64,000 nucleotides of DNA from an uncultured Eubacterium sp. (GCA_947178105.1 CAMWXD010000013.1:16675-80674); one strand, 5' to 3'; counted from the stretch's first letter, positions 40,067-48,325 are shown. Translations and numbers: made by a program. The notes: a model not told the origin generated them from the sequence alone.

Positions 40067-40090
40067 CCACTTTCAACCACTTTCCTCCAC
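40067..40090 (-). promoter_or_regulatory. MraZ operator: three GTGG repeats at 10-base spacing
   Basis: GTGG occurs on the minus strand with its low ends at 40067, 40077 and 40087, exactly one helical turn apart, between the promoter and mraZ. MraZ is known to bind such repeats. Confidence 0.75.
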
Positions 40091-40100
40091 GTCTAGTATT

Positions 40101-40129
40101 AATATACCCTTATTTTTCCAGTTTGACAA
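40101..40129 (-). promoter_or_regulatory. Sigma-A type promoter of the division cluster
   Basis: TTGTCA (40124-40129) and TATATT (40101-40106) are 17 bases apart on the minus strand, upstream of the MraZ operator. Confidence 0.75.
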
Positions 40130-40144
40130 GTCATTTTTTCATAA

Positions 40145-40180
40145 ATAAGAAGAGGACGACTTTTGTCGTCCTCTTCTTAT
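40145..40180. terminator. Perfect 16-base hairpin, probable terminator
   Basis: The arms at 40145-40160 and 40165-40180 pair perfectly around TTTT. It follows the Spo0E-like gene on the minus strand; the T run after it is short. Confidence 0.7.
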
Positions 40181-40224
40181 CCAAGCTGTCCCGCATAAAA
40201 CCAGCCAATTCATGCCTGTGGAGC

Positions 40225-40386
40225 TTATAACGGTGTTCCACCAGCGTTATAATATTTTTCCATCAAAACATCCAGTTTCAAGCTGAGGCGGAAACATTCT
40301 TCTGAATTCAGGCCGCGCAGCGCTGCCTCATTCAATTCTTTTCGGAGCTGTTCAATCTCCACTCTTAATGTACTTTCCTGATTCAT
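40225..40386 (-). CDS. Spo0E-family aspartyl-phosphate phosphatase-like protein
   Basis: The 53-residue product (MNQESTLRVEIEQLRKELNE) has the two-helix Spo0E layout with the LSLKLDVLMEKYY motif (Ser-x-x-Leu-Asp). Spo0E-type proteins dephosphorylate Spo0A~P and delay sporulation. The ATG at 40386 is chosen, with GGTGAT upstream; the frame is open to 40443, but that ATG has no ribosome site. Three Spo0A-box-like sites lie upstream. Confidence 0.8.
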   Translation of the reverse strand: MNQESTLRVEIEQLRKELNEAALRGLNSEECFRLSLKLDVLMEKYYNAGGTPL

Positions 40387-40480
40387 CCTTATCACCATTT
40401 CTGTTTCTTTGTGGTAATTGATTACCCTTTGTGTTACTTCCATAAAAAAGATTTATGAACGGATTACTTGCGGCAATATC

Positions 40481-40566
40481 ATTGTACTATTATTTGGCAA
40501 AATTTGTCAATTATTTCACATCGACAGCATTTGTCCTCATTCGACAGATTTTGCAGCTTTCCGACA
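40481..40566 (-). promoter_or_regulatory. Sigma-A promoter with three phased Spo0A boxes
   Basis: TTGACA (40505-40510) and TACAAT (40481-40486) are 18 bases apart on the minus strand. Upstream are TGTCGAT (40520-40526), TGTCGAA (40540-40546, exact consensus) and TGTCGGA (40560-40566), each 20 bases apart. The Spo0A box consensus is TGNCGAA. The layout suggests Spo0A control of the Spo0E-like gene. Confidence 0.7.
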
Positions 40567-40577
40567 AAAAACAGTGC

Positions 40578-41141
40578 TTACGCCCTCATTCTGAACTGTG
40601 TGATGCTCTTTAAAACCTGGCTGTTGACCGGGATAATATGGCTGATATCCCCTTCTACCGTGTTTTTTTCTGATAAATAATCCCGATGCATCTTTTCGAC
40701 AAAATCAAACAAAGCCTCCGGCGCAGCAAACTCAATATATTTTTTCTTGCGGCTGGCTGCCTTGCCGCTGTTAATATGCTGGCGGAGCTGTTTTTTCAGG
40801 TCTTCCTCATAAGAACAGTGTTCTCGAAAACCGCCGGTAAATTTCCGGTTATGCGGATACGTAAAATAATCCGCCAGATAATGCGACACTTCCCCCAGAT
40901 GCCTGTAATATTTGGAATTATTTTTTTCTTTTTCATCTGTACGGATGGCAGACAATAATTTTATCTGCTCCTGCAGAGCAGGAAACGTCCCCGATATTTC
41001 ATGTCTCCGATAAATAAACGACGGTTTAATATCCGGCAGTACACTACCCAAATAAAATGCATATTTATGTTTCTTTAATTCCTTATCCCTGGATTCATTT
41101 ACCAGATACCTGGCAAGCGTAATATGTGATTTCTTTCTCAC
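40578..41141 (-). CDS. Zinc-dependent phospholipase C-like protein
   Basis: The product of 187 residues starts with GTG (41141) after AGGGGG: VRKKSHITLARYLVNESRD. The sequence FYLGSVLPDIKPSF and HYLADYFTYPHN resembles the zinc-dependent phospholipase C/S1-P1 type fold (PF00882), with His and Asp residues that could bind zinc. No signal peptide is present, so a cytosolic protein of unknown substrate is likely. It lies next to the Spo0A-box region on the same strand as the Spo0E-like gene. Confidence 0.75.
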   Translation of the reverse strand: MRKKSHITLARYLVNESRDKELKKHKYAFYLGSVLPDIKPSFIYRRHEISGTFPALQEQIKLLSAIRTDEKEKNNSKYYRHLGEVSHYLADYFTYPHNRKFTGGFREHCSYEEDLKKQLRQHINSGKAASRKKKYIEFAAPEALFDFVEKMHRDYLSEKNTVEGDISHIIPVNSQVLKSITQFRMRA

Positions 41142-41169
41142 CCAAAGTCCCCCTTCTCGCCTCTTGCCA

Positions 41170-41214
41170 TTTGGAAAGCCACAGTCATAGCTGTCTGTCC
41201 TGTGGCTTTCCAAA
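41170..41214. terminator. Terminator-like hairpin
   Basis: TTTGGAAAGCCACAG (41170-41184) pairs with CTGTGGCTTTCCAAA (41200-41214). It lies after the DUF1540 gene on the minus strand; the T run is weak. Confidence 0.6.
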
Positions 41215-41225
41215 CAATACTTTTT

Positions 41226-41540
41226 TTATTTCCTGTAAAATGTCCCGCAGGCTGTCTGTTCACAACGACAGGCGTTGGATCCGCCTACGTCGATGCCTTC
41301 GGCATGGCAGCGGCAGTCGTCATTGTGCACGCACTTTTTCGCTTCGCAGCGGATATCTACGCGCTGTGACGGTTCTTTTGTGCTGTTTGCAAACATATCG
41401 CCGCGCCTTTCTTCAAAGCTGTCGCAGCAAGTCTCGCTCGTGGTACTGGCGCCGGCGCCTCCTACGCTGATATGGTCTCTCGTACAGCCGTGGTCTTTAT
41501 TATACCGGCAATTTCCTACACTACAATCTAATCTTGGCAT
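41226..41540 (-). CDS. DUF1540 protein with two Cys-rich domains
   Basis: The 104-residue product has two similar Cys-rich modules: LDCSVGNCRYNKDHGCTRDH with ETCCDSF, and IRCEAKKCVHNDDCRCHAEG with CEQTACGTF. This is the DUF1540 pattern, probably a metal-binding small protein; its role is not known. The ATG at 41540 has GGAGGAAAATC upstream. Confidence 0.85.
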   Translation of the reverse strand: MPRLDCSVGNCRYNKDHGCTRDHISVGGAGASTTSETCCDSFEERRGDMFANSTKEPSQRVDIRCEAKKCVHNDDCRCHAEGIDVGGSNACRCEQTACGTFYRK

Positions 41541-41663
41541 GATTTTCCTCCTTTTACTATAAAAATACCGTTTGTCATGCAAATTGTTATATGCAGCTAT
41601 AGTATTTGCAGAAAAATCATGTCCTATGCGCCTTCTGCTTTAAAAAAAGATGCCATTTTTTTC

Positions 41664-43631
41664 TTATTTGGCTTTTTCTTCTTCTGGCAGCTCCTTACGG
41701 ATTTCCTTGGTACGGATTTCCTTGCAGATCTGGCCAATAAATGCTTCTAACGGCTTCACGCCTTCATTGCCTGCAAAACGGCTGCGTACCGATACGGTGC
41801 CGTCCGCCTCCTCCTGCTGGCCTACGACAAGCATATACGGGAGCTTATCCAGCCTTGCCGCACGGATCTTAAAGCCGATCTTTTCGGAACGGCTGTCAAC
41901 CGTTACATCGACACCGTTCTTTTTTAATTCTGCCGCTGTCTGCTGCGCATAGGCATTGTATTTATCCGAAATCGGCAGTACGCGCACCTGTTCCGGGCAC
42001 AGCCAGGTCGGGAATTTGCCCGCATATTTTTCAATCAGCCAGGCAAGCGTGCGCTCATAACATCCCATCGACGTCCGGTGAATAATATACGGACGGATCT
42101 TATCGCCATTTTCGTCAATATAATACATATCAAAGTTTTCAGCAATCGCACAGTCTAGCTGAATCGTAATCATCGTATCTTCTTTGCCGTAGACATTTTT
42201 TGCCTGGATATCGATTTTTGGCCCGTAAAATGCCGCTTCGCCGTCCGCTTCCACAAACGGCAGCCCTTTTTCCAATAAAATTTTACGCAGCGCATCCTGC
42301 GTCGATTCCCAATACTGCGCATCGCCGAGATATTTTTCTTTGTTCTGCGGGTCCCACTTGGACAGGCGGTACGTCACATCTTCCTGTAGCCCAAGCGTGG
42401 ACAGCGTATAATAAGCAAGCTCCAGGCATCCTTTTAACTCTTCCTCCGTCTGGTCTGGGCGGATCACAAGGTGGCCTTCTGAGATGGTAAACTGGCGTAC
42501 GCGTGTCAGCCCGTGCATTTCGCCGGAGTCCTCGCTGCGGAAAATCGTAGACGTCTCGCCCATGCGGTACGGCAGGTCGCGGTAAGATTTTTGCGAGTTT
42601 TTGTATACATAATACTGGAACGGGCAGGTCATCGGGCGCAGCGCAAACACTTCCTTGTCCTTCTCTTCGTCTCCCAGGATAAACATGCCGTCTTTATAAT
42701 GATCCCAGTGCCCTGAGATCTTGTACAAGTCGCTTTTTGCCATCATCGGCGTCCTTGTACGCACATAGCCCCATTCATTGTCCTCCAGGTCTTCAATCCA
42801 GCGCTGGAGCTTCATAATCATCTTTGTACCCTTTGGCGCAAACAGCGGAAGCCCCTGCCCGATGACATCCACCGTGGTAAACAGCTCCATCTCCCTGCCG
42901 AGCTTGTTATGGTCGCGTTTTTTTATGTCCTCCAAATGCTCCAGGTAAGCGGCAAGCTCGTCTTTTTTGTTGAATGCTGTCGCATAAATACGCTGGAGCT
43001 GCGCCTTATGCTCATCCCCTCTCCAATATGCCATCGAAGAAGAAATCAGCTTATACGCTTTAATGCCCTTGGTCGACATCAAATGCGGCCCTGCACACAA
43101 ATCGACAAAACCGCCCTGGTCATAAAAGGAAATTTCCGAGCCTTCCGGCAGGTCCTCGATCAATTCTACCTTATATGGCTCCTGGCGCTCTTTCATATAT
43201 GCGATTGCTTCCTCCCTTGGGAGCGTAAAGCGTGTGATCGCATTGCCTTCCTTTATGATTTTCTTCATTTCCGATTCAATTTTATCCAGATCTTCCCTTG
43301 AAAACGGCGCATTTTCAAAATCATAATAAAAACCGTCTTCAATCGCAGGCCCGATCGCCACTTTTGCATCTGGAAACAGCCGCTTGACTGCCTCCGCCAT
43401 CACATGCGATGCCGTATGGCGGATCACCTTTAGTCCTTCTTTCTCATTTGCCGTAATAATATTCAGCTCACAGTCTTTTGACACCTCTGTCCTTAAATCG
43501 ACAACCGTACCATCCAATTCTCCGGCACATGCCATGCGCGCAAGCCCGCTGCTGATATCCTCTGCAATCTCATATACGGTTTTCGGCGCGTCATACTCCC
43601 GGACGGAACCATCTTTTAACTTTATCTGCAT
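41664..43631 (-). CDS. thrS: Threonyl-tRNA synthetase
   Basis: The 655-residue product has an N-terminal TGS domain, an editing domain (HTASHVMAEAVKR), the class II catalytic core (TRTPMMAKSDLY, FRSEDSGEMHGLTRVRQF, GPKIDIQAKN) and the anticodon-binding C-terminus (ARLDKLPYMLVVGQQE). It charges tRNA-Thr. No T-box leader is visible in the 54 bases upstream. ACAGGAG precedes the ATG. Confidence 0.98.
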   Translation of the reverse strand: MQIKLKDGSVREYDAPKTVYEIAEDISSGLARMACAGELDGTVVDLRTEVSKDCELNIITANEKEGLKVIRHTASHVMAEAVKRLFPDAKVAIGPAIEDGFYYDFENAPFSREDLDKIESEMKKIIKEGNAITRFTLPREEAIAYMKERQEPYKVELIEDLPEGSEISFYDQGGFVDLCAGPHLMSTKGIKAYKLISSSMAYWRGDEHKAQLQRIYATAFNKKDELAAYLEHLEDIKKRDHNKLGREMELFTTVDVIGQGLPLFAPKGTKMIMKLQRWIEDLEDNEWGYVRTRTPMMAKSDLYKISGHWDHYKDGMFILGDEEKDKEVFALRPMTCPFQYYVYKNSQKSYRDLPYRMGETSTIFRSEDSGEMHGLTRVRQFTISEGHLVIRPDQTEEELKGCLELAYYTLSTLGLQEDVTYRLSKWDPQNKEKYLGDAQYWESTQDALRKILLEKGLPFVEADGEAAFYGPKIDIQAKNVYGKEDTMITIQLDCAIAENFDMYYIDENGDKIRPYIIHRTSMGCYERTLAWLIEKYAGKFPTWLCPEQVRVLPISDKYNAYAQQTAAELKKNGVDVTVDSRSEKIGFKIRAARLDKLPYMLVVGQQEEADGTVSVRSRFAGNEGVKPLEAFIGQICKEIRTKEIRKELPEEEKAK

Positions 43632-43685
43632 CTTTTTCTTTCTCCTGTTTCAAACTCTTTTCTGCTGCCTTTTTATACAGCCTTC

Positions 43686-43889
43686 TTATTCTGCAAAATC
43701 CTCTTCTTCGTCCGGCTCATACCGTCCGTTCCCGTTATGGCTTCCGATGACCGTCGTTTTTTTTGGACAGAGCAACATGCCCAGTACAAAACCGGCAAGC
43801 GCGCAGCATACGACCTCCAAAAACAGTTCCCGTTTGGATACGGTTGCCAGATCGTCCAAAGATTCCCAAAACGCTTTTATTTTTTTCAT
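43686..43889 (-). CDS. Small membrane protein of unknown function
   Basis: The 67-residue product (MKKIKAFWESLDDLATVSKR) has one hydrophobic helix (about 23-42) and an acidic tail ending DEEEDFAE. No family is recognised. It is 54 bases upstream of thrS, so it may share its transcript. AAGGAAATA precedes the ATG. Confidence 0.65.
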   Translation of the reverse strand: MKKIKAFWESLDDLATVSKRELFLEVVCCALAGFVLGMLLCPKKTTVIGSHNGNGRYEPDEEEDFAE

Positions 43890-43942
43890 ATTTTATTTCC
43901 TTCTTTCTTTATTGAATTTTTAATTTTTTGTTTCTTACGCCG

Positions 43943-44311
43943 TCATGCCTGCGGCACAATCTCCAGCCAGTAACCATCCGGGTCCTGGATAAAATAAATG
44001 CCCATCTGCGGATTTTCATAACAGATGCATCCCATTTCTTCGTGCAGGCGGTGCGCAGCTTCATAATCGTCTGTTTGAAAAGCCAAATGGAATTCGCAGT
44101 CGCCCAGGTTATACGGCTTTTCCATATCCCGCATCCACGTCAGCTCCAGCTCAAACTGCGACTCGCTGTTTGCAACATAAACAATGATAAAAGAACCGTC
44201 CTCGGCTTCTTTCCTGCGTATCTCGCGCAAACCTAACGCTTTTTCATAAAAATCCAATGATTTTTGCAGATTGAAAACATTATAGTTTTCATGGATCATT
44301 TTAAAATTCAT
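43943..44311 (-). CDS. VOC-family protein (glyoxalase I-like)
   Basis: The 122-residue product has the vicinal oxygen chelate pattern: MIHENYNVFNLQKSLDFYEKAL at the start, then LELTWMRDMEKPYNLGD, and PQMGIYFIQDPDGYWLEIV near the end. His3-like and Glu ligands fit a lactoylglutathione lyase-like enzyme. The substrate is not certain. AGGAGGAAGAG precedes the ATG. Confidence 0.9.
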   Translation of the reverse strand: MNFKMIHENYNVFNLQKSLDFYEKALGLREIRRKEAEDGSFIIVYVANSESQFELELTWMRDMEKPYNLGDCEFHLAFQTDDYEAAHRLHEEMGCICYENPQMGIYFIQDPDGYWLEIVPQA

Positions 44312-44390
44312 GCATCTCTTCCTCCTTTTTCATCTGCATTTTGAAAGAACTTAACTATATTATAAACGATTCCAGATATAAAAACAAGAA

Positions 44391-44434
44391 AATCTCCGAT
44401 GAATCTATGCCACATACATAGCTCACCGGAGACT
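44391..44434 (-). terminator. Terminator of the SEC-C gene
   Basis: TCTCCG and CGGAGA arms with a CTATG/CATAG inner stem are followed on the minus strand by TTTTCTTGTTTTT. Confidence 0.8.
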
Positions 44435-44460
44435 TTGCACGCATTTTGCTGCCTCTTTAT

Positions 44461-44976
44461 TTATGATGATACATTTTTATTCATACAGCAGTATTTATAT
44501 TTTTTGCCGCTTCCGCATGGGCACGGCTCATTGCGGCCAATTTTTTTGCCGACTCTTACGGTGCCGGATTTTTTCTGCTCCAGATACAGTTCCTTTCTTT
44601 TCTCCGGATCAAAAATAGCATCCCACATCGGCAGGTTGTACAGCCAGTCCGCCTTGGCATCCACCATATTTTTATACAGCTTTTCCTTATCAAAAGCCAG
44701 GCTGACCTGCGTATCCTCTTCCATCGTTTCGATCGGGTTCGGTTCCTTTAGGCTGTCGTTGATCCCATCCAAAAAGCCTGTCATTTCCAGTACGGTCAGC
44801 TCATACTTTTCCGCCAGCTCTTTGACAGTGCCTGTCACCTCTTCGTCAGGATTTGAAAGCAGCTTTTCATAGACGCCCTGCTCCAGCCTGAAAAACCTGT
44901 TCCACAGCCTTTCCAGCTCTCCTTTATTTTTCTTTTCATCGTATACAATTTTTTTCCATTCTTCTAATAATGCCAT
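44461..44976 (-). CDS. SEC-C motif protein
   Basis: The product of 171 residues (MALLEEWKKIVYDEKKNKGE) ends with the zinc-binding SEC-C motif GRNEPCPCGSGKKYKYCCM, as at the C-terminus of SecA. The rest is helical and charged. The function is unknown; SEC-C motifs bind zinc and can mediate contact with SecB or the ribosome. The ATG at 44976 has AAAGGATG upstream; the longer frame to 45117 lacks one. Confidence 0.8.
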   Translation of the reverse strand: MALLEEWKKIVYDEKKNKGELERLWNRFFRLEQGVYEKLLSNPDEEVTGTVKELAEKYELTVLEMTGFLDGINDSLKEPNPIETMEEDTQVSLAFDKEKLYKNMVDAKADWLYNLPMWDAIFDPEKRKELYLEQKKSGTVRVGKKIGRNEPCPCGSGKKYKYCCMNKNVSS

Positions 44977-45123
44977 ACCTGTATCCCATCCTTTTTTTCT
45001 TCTGCATCTTAAGAATATGCCTGCTAGTCCAGGCAGCCCTTTGCAGAAGTATTCCATTCTTTCATTGTCAAGACCCATTATAACCGATCTCTCTTTTTTT
45101 TCAAGTCTTTTTCTCATTGTTTA

Positions 45124-45201
45124 CAAAAGATGTTTGCAAAAGATGTTTGTAAAAGATGTTTGTAAAAGTAATTTCCAAAAGTAATTTCTAAAAGAAATTT
45201 G
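45124..45201. repeat. Six 13-base tandem repeats
   Basis: Six units of the form YAAAAGATGTTTG or YAAAAGTAATTTC follow without gaps, the first three nearly identical. They lie upstream of the SEC-C gene and downstream of the candidate small RNA. No coding content is seen. Confidence 0.85.
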
Positions 45202-45204
45202 CAG

Positions 45205-45330
45205 ACAATAAGAAAAGCTGCCATACGGCAGCTTTTCCATTGGGGGAGGATAAAGTATTTATTGTATCTTTTGCATGCAATCCGAAAACCGCTTTGGGGG
45301 TAAAGCCATCTTCGGATTACTTATAGTATA
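45205..45330 (-). ncRNA. Candidate C-rich small RNA
   Basis: On the minus strand this intergenic segment has a 5' hairpin (AATCCGAA with TTCGGATT, inner GCTTT/AAAGC, loop ACCCCC), a single-stranded TCCTCCCCC and a 3' terminator (AAAAGCTGCC at 45227-45236 with GGCAGCTTTT at 45213-45222, then TCTTATT). A TATACT-like -10 lies just upstream, but the -35 is poor. C-rich loops that pair with ribosome sites are known in Gram-positive regulatory RNAs. No known RNA family is recognised. Confidence 0.45.
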
Positions 45331-45385
45331 GACGCTTTGTGGAAAGATATTCATGGGATTTCATTTTTTTTGCTTTTTCTTTATA

Positions 45386-45414
45386 TTGACTTCATTTCGC
45401 TGAACTGCTATTAT
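45386..45414 (+). promoter_or_regulatory. Promoter of the amino acid ABC operon
   Basis: TTGACT (45386-45391), 17 bases and TATTAT (45409-45414) lie 78 bases upstream of the binding protein gene. Confidence 0.7.
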
Positions 45415-45491
45415 AATGAAGTGCTGCCGGAAGATTGCATTTTTCGGCAAACATACATACATTTTTACATGCAAAAAAGGAGATTGGTACT

Positions 45492-46415
45492 ATGAAAAAA
45501 TTAATTGCATTATCACTTACTATGATGTTGTCCTTTTCCCTTGCTGCCTGCGGCTCTTCAAACGATCCTGGCAGCACGTCAGAAGGCGGTTCCAGCGAAG
45601 ATTCACAAAGGGCCCAAGGCGCCACGGCTGACGGAGACGCCAACGGAAATGCCGCTACAGTGGCTGACGGGAACGCCGATGCGGCTGATGGGAATGCCGA
45701 TGCGGCTGACAGCGATATGGCTTATGTAAAAGACAAAGGCACGCTCGTCGTAGGCATTACCGATTTTGAACCAATGGATTATAAGGACGCTGACGGAAAC
45801 TGGATTGGCTTTGACGCGGATATGGCAAAAGCTTTTGCGGAAAGCATCGGCGTAACTGCCCAATTTGTAGAAATCGACTGGGACAATAAGACGCTGGAAT
45901 TAGACGGTAAGACGATCGACTGTGTATGGAACGGCATGACGCTGGTTGACAGTGTAAAAAATTCTATGGAATGTTCCAATCCATACTGCAATAATGCGCA
46001 GGTCGTCATCGTTCCTGCGGATAAGGAAAGCCTTTACCAGGATGTGGAAAGCTTAAAAGAGCTGAACTTTGCCGTAGAAACAGGCAGTGCCGGAGAAGCG
46101 GAGGCACAGGCAAACAATTTCAGCTATACGCCGGTACAGCAGCAGTCCAGCGCGCTGATGGAAGTCGCAGCAGGAACGGCAGACGCCGCAATTATTGATT
46201 CCCTGATGGCAGCAGCGATGGTAGGCGAAGGCACTGGCTATGCAGACCTTACATATACTGTCCGCTTAAACAGTGAGGAATACGGCGTGGGCTTCCGCAA
46301 AGGCTCCGACCTCGCAGCCGCCCTGAACGACTTTTTTGCTGCATCCTATGCAGACGGCAGCATGGCACAATGCGCTGAAAAATACGGCGTGCAGGCTGCT
46401 ATTGTAGAACAGTAA
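45492..46415 (+). CDS. Polar amino acid ABC transporter substrate-binding lipoprotein
   Basis: The 307-residue product has a lipoprotein signal (LSFSLAAC) and a low-complexity linker with GNADAAD repeated. The mature part is a family 3 solute-binding protein: GTLVVGITDFEPMDYKDADG, WIGFDADMAKAFAESIG, NGMTLV, and YGVGFRKGSDLAAALN. It would capture a polar amino acid outside the membrane. The ATG at 45492 has AAAGGAGATTGGTACT upstream. It is the first gene of an operon with the permease and ATPase genes. Confidence 0.93.
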   Translation: MKKLIALSLTMMLSFSLAACGSSNDPGSTSEGGSSEDSQRAQGATADGDANGNAATVADGNADAADGNADAADSDMAYVKDKGTLVVGITDFEPMDYKDADGNWIGFDADMAKAFAESIGVTAQFVEIDWDNKTLELDGKTIDCVWNGMTLVDSVKNSMECSNPYCNNAQVVIVPADKESLYQDVESLKELNFAVETGSAGEAEAQANNFSYTPVQQQSSALMEVAAGTADAAIIDSLMAAAMVGEGTGYADLTYTVRLNSEEYGVGFRKGSDLAAALNDFFAASYADGSMAQCAEKYGVQAAIVEQ

Positions 46416-46456
46416 CAAGGAAAACAATACCTTATAGAGAAAGCAGGATCAGTAAA

Positions 46457-47143
46457 ATGGAACTTTTTCTGGAGCAATTTCCAATTGTTGTCAAAGCACT
46501 CAATGTTGGATTTATGCAGACGCTAAAGCTTTTTTCAGTTACGCTGGTCGGCGCGTTTCCGCTGGGGCTTATCATCGCCTTTGGCTCTATGAGCCGTTTT
46601 GCGCCGCTGCGTTATCTTTCCAGGCTCCTTGTATGGATCATCCGCGGCACGCCTCTGATGATCCAGCTCCTGATTATTTTTTATTTCCCAAGCCTGGCGC
46701 TGCATAAACCGATCTGGGGCGGCAGCCAGTCCGGCCGTTTCATCGCTGCTTCCATGTCCTTTATCCTCAATTATGCCTGCTATTTTTCGGAAATCTACCG
46801 CGGCGGCATCCAGGGGATCCCAACAGGGCAGACAGAAGCAGGGCTTGTGCTTGGCATGACGCGCAGCCAGATCTTCTTTAAGGTCACGCTGCTGCAAATG
46901 ATTAAGCGAATCGTTCCTCCGATGTCCAACGAGGTCATTACACTGGTAAAAGATACCTCCCTTGCCCAGATTATCGCTTTGCAGGAGCTGATCTGGGCAG
47001 GCGAAGCTTTTATGAAAGGCTCGCATGGTATTTCGGGAGCGATCTGGCCGCTGTTTTTTACCGCTGTCTATTATCTCCTGTTTAACGGCATCCTTTCGGT
47101 CTTACTCGGACAGTTGGAAAAGAAGCTGGCTTATTTTCAATAA
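46457..47143 (+). CDS. Polar amino acid ABC transporter permease
   Basis: The 228-residue membrane protein has about five helices and the HisMQ-type permease pattern, including RGTPLMIQL and the EAA-like segment (GQTEAGLVLGMTRSQIFFKV). It forms the membrane channel with the neighbouring ATPase. It starts 41 bases after the binding protein gene. Confidence 0.93.
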   Translation: MELFLEQFPIVVKALNVGFMQTLKLFSVTLVGAFPLGLIIAFGSMSRFAPLRYLSRLLVWIIRGTPLMIQLLIIFYFPSLALHKPIWGGSQSGRFIAASMSFILNYACYFSEIYRGGIQGIPTGQTEAGLVLGMTRSQIFFKVTLLQMIKRIVPPMSNEVITLVKDTSLAQIIALQELIWAGEAFMKGSHGISGAIWPLFFTAVYYLLFNGILSVLLGQLEKKLAYFQ

Positions 47144-47156
47144 GGAGGATCATGAA

Positions 47157-47948
47157 ATGTCGATGTTAGAAGTAGAACATATCCGCAAGACGTTTGGCAA
47201 TATTCAGGTATTGCAGGATATCAGCTTTTCCCTGGAACAGGGGCAGGCAGTATCCATCATTGGCTCATCCGGCAGCGGCAAGACCACGCTGCTGCGGTGC
47301 CTGAACTTTCTGGAACGGCCGGACGGCGGGACGATCCGTGTCAAAGGAGAGACATTATTTGACGCAGGGCAGCCGGCTGCGCAAAGCGAACGCGACATCC
47401 GCAAAAAGCGGCTGCATTTCGGGCTTGTATTTCAGTCCTTTAACCTGTTTCCGCAGTATACCGCATTACAGAATGTCATGCTGGCAAAAGAGCTGCTTTC
47501 AAAAGATGAACCGGATTACAAATCCAGAAAAAAAGAAATTCAAAAAGAAATCAAAGACGAGGCAGAGTTTTTGCTGCACCAGATGGGATTGGCAGACCGG
47601 ATGCACAATTATCCGCACCAGCTTTCCGGCGGGCAGTGCCAGCGTGTCGCGATCGCACGTGCGCTGTCGCTGTCCCCGGATATCCTCTGCTTTGATGAGC
47701 CGACCTCTGCACTAGACCCGGAACTGACCGGAGAAGTGCTCAAGGTCATACGGGAGCTTGCCAACCAGCAGACAACCATGATTATTGTCACACACGAGAT
47801 GGCTTTCGCCAGAGACGTAGCCAACCATGTGATCTTTATGGACGACGGCTGTATTCTGGAACAGGGCGATCCTTATGAGGTCATGGAGCATCCGCGGGAA
47901 GAACGCACCAGGCAGTTTTTATCCCGTTTTACGCAAGGGCAAGAATAG
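47157..47948 (+). CDS. Polar amino acid ABC transporter ATP-binding protein
   Basis: The product of 263 residues has Walker A (GSSGSGKTTLLRC), the signature LSGGQCQRVAIARAL and Walker B (ILCFDEPTSALDPE). It energises the transporter. The ATG at 47157 has AAGGAGGATCATGAA upstream; the longer frame from 47025 is in the permease gene and is rejected. Confidence 0.95.
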   Translation: MSMLEVEHIRKTFGNIQVLQDISFSLEQGQAVSIIGSSGSGKTTLLRCLNFLERPDGGTIRVKGETLFDAGQPAAQSERDIRKKRLHFGLVFQSFNLFPQYTALQNVMLAKELLSKDEPDYKSRKKEIQKEIKDEAEFLLHQMGLADRMHNYPHQLSGGQCQRVAIARALSLSPDILCFDEPTSALDPELTGEVLKVIRELANQQTTMIIVTHEMAFARDVANHVIFMDDGCILEQGDPYEVMEHPREERTRQFLSRFTQGQE

Positions 47949-47964
47949 AGGAAAGGGAACAGCT

Positions 47965-48243
47965 ATGAAACGGATCAAACGCTTACTCGCTGTCATCGGC
48001 ATTGTACTGTTAGCCCTGATGTACCTAATTACGCTGCTCTGCGCCATATTTGACGTAAGCAGCGGCATGTTTTTATTCCGTGCCTGCGTTACCTGTACGA
48101 TACTGGTTCCGATCCTGCTTTGGGGCTATACGGTGATCTACCGCCTTGCCAAGGGAAAACATGAACAAGAGCTGGAAGAAACGCTCCGCCAACTGGATAA
48201 GGAGACAAATGCCAATAAAAAGGACGAAAAGAAAATGAAATAG
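47965..48243 (+). CDS. Small two-helix membrane protein
   Basis: The 92-residue product (MKRIKRLLAVIGIVLLALMY) has two membrane helices (about 7-28 and 36-58) and a charged, Lys/Glu-rich C-terminus. No family is recognised. It lies 16 bases after the ATPase gene and before a strong terminator, so it is part of the transporter operon. AGAGGAAAGGGAACAGCT precedes the ATG. Confidence 0.75.
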   Translation: MKRIKRLLAVIGIVLLALMYLITLLCAIFDVSSGMFLFRACVTCTILVPILLWGYTVIYRLAKGKHEQELEETLRQLDKETNANKKDEKKMK

Positions 48244-48259
48244 TATTGCAATTTTTAAA

Positions 48260-48306
48260 GGGCAGTCGGGAAATGACTGTGTATAGCATTCATTTCCCGA
48301 CTGCCC
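48260..48306. terminator. Strong terminator hairpin
   Basis: GGGCAGTCGGGAAATGA (48260-48276) pairs with TCATTTCCCGACTGCCC (48290-48306). It separates the amino acid operon from the convergent DUF4340 gene. Confidence 0.8.
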
Positions 48307-48325
48307 CGCATGGCAAACAGCTATT

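Noticed and set aside
40036..40230. Plus-strand frame across the mraZ promoter
   Set aside because: It overlaps the operator and promoter and has no ribosome site.
43632..43685. T-box riboswitch for thrS
   Set aside because: The gap to the upstream gene is 54 bases, too short, and no T-box sequence is seen; the same holds for alaS.
45124..45201. CRISPR array
   Set aside because: Units are 13 bases, adjacent and without spacers, and no cas genes are present.
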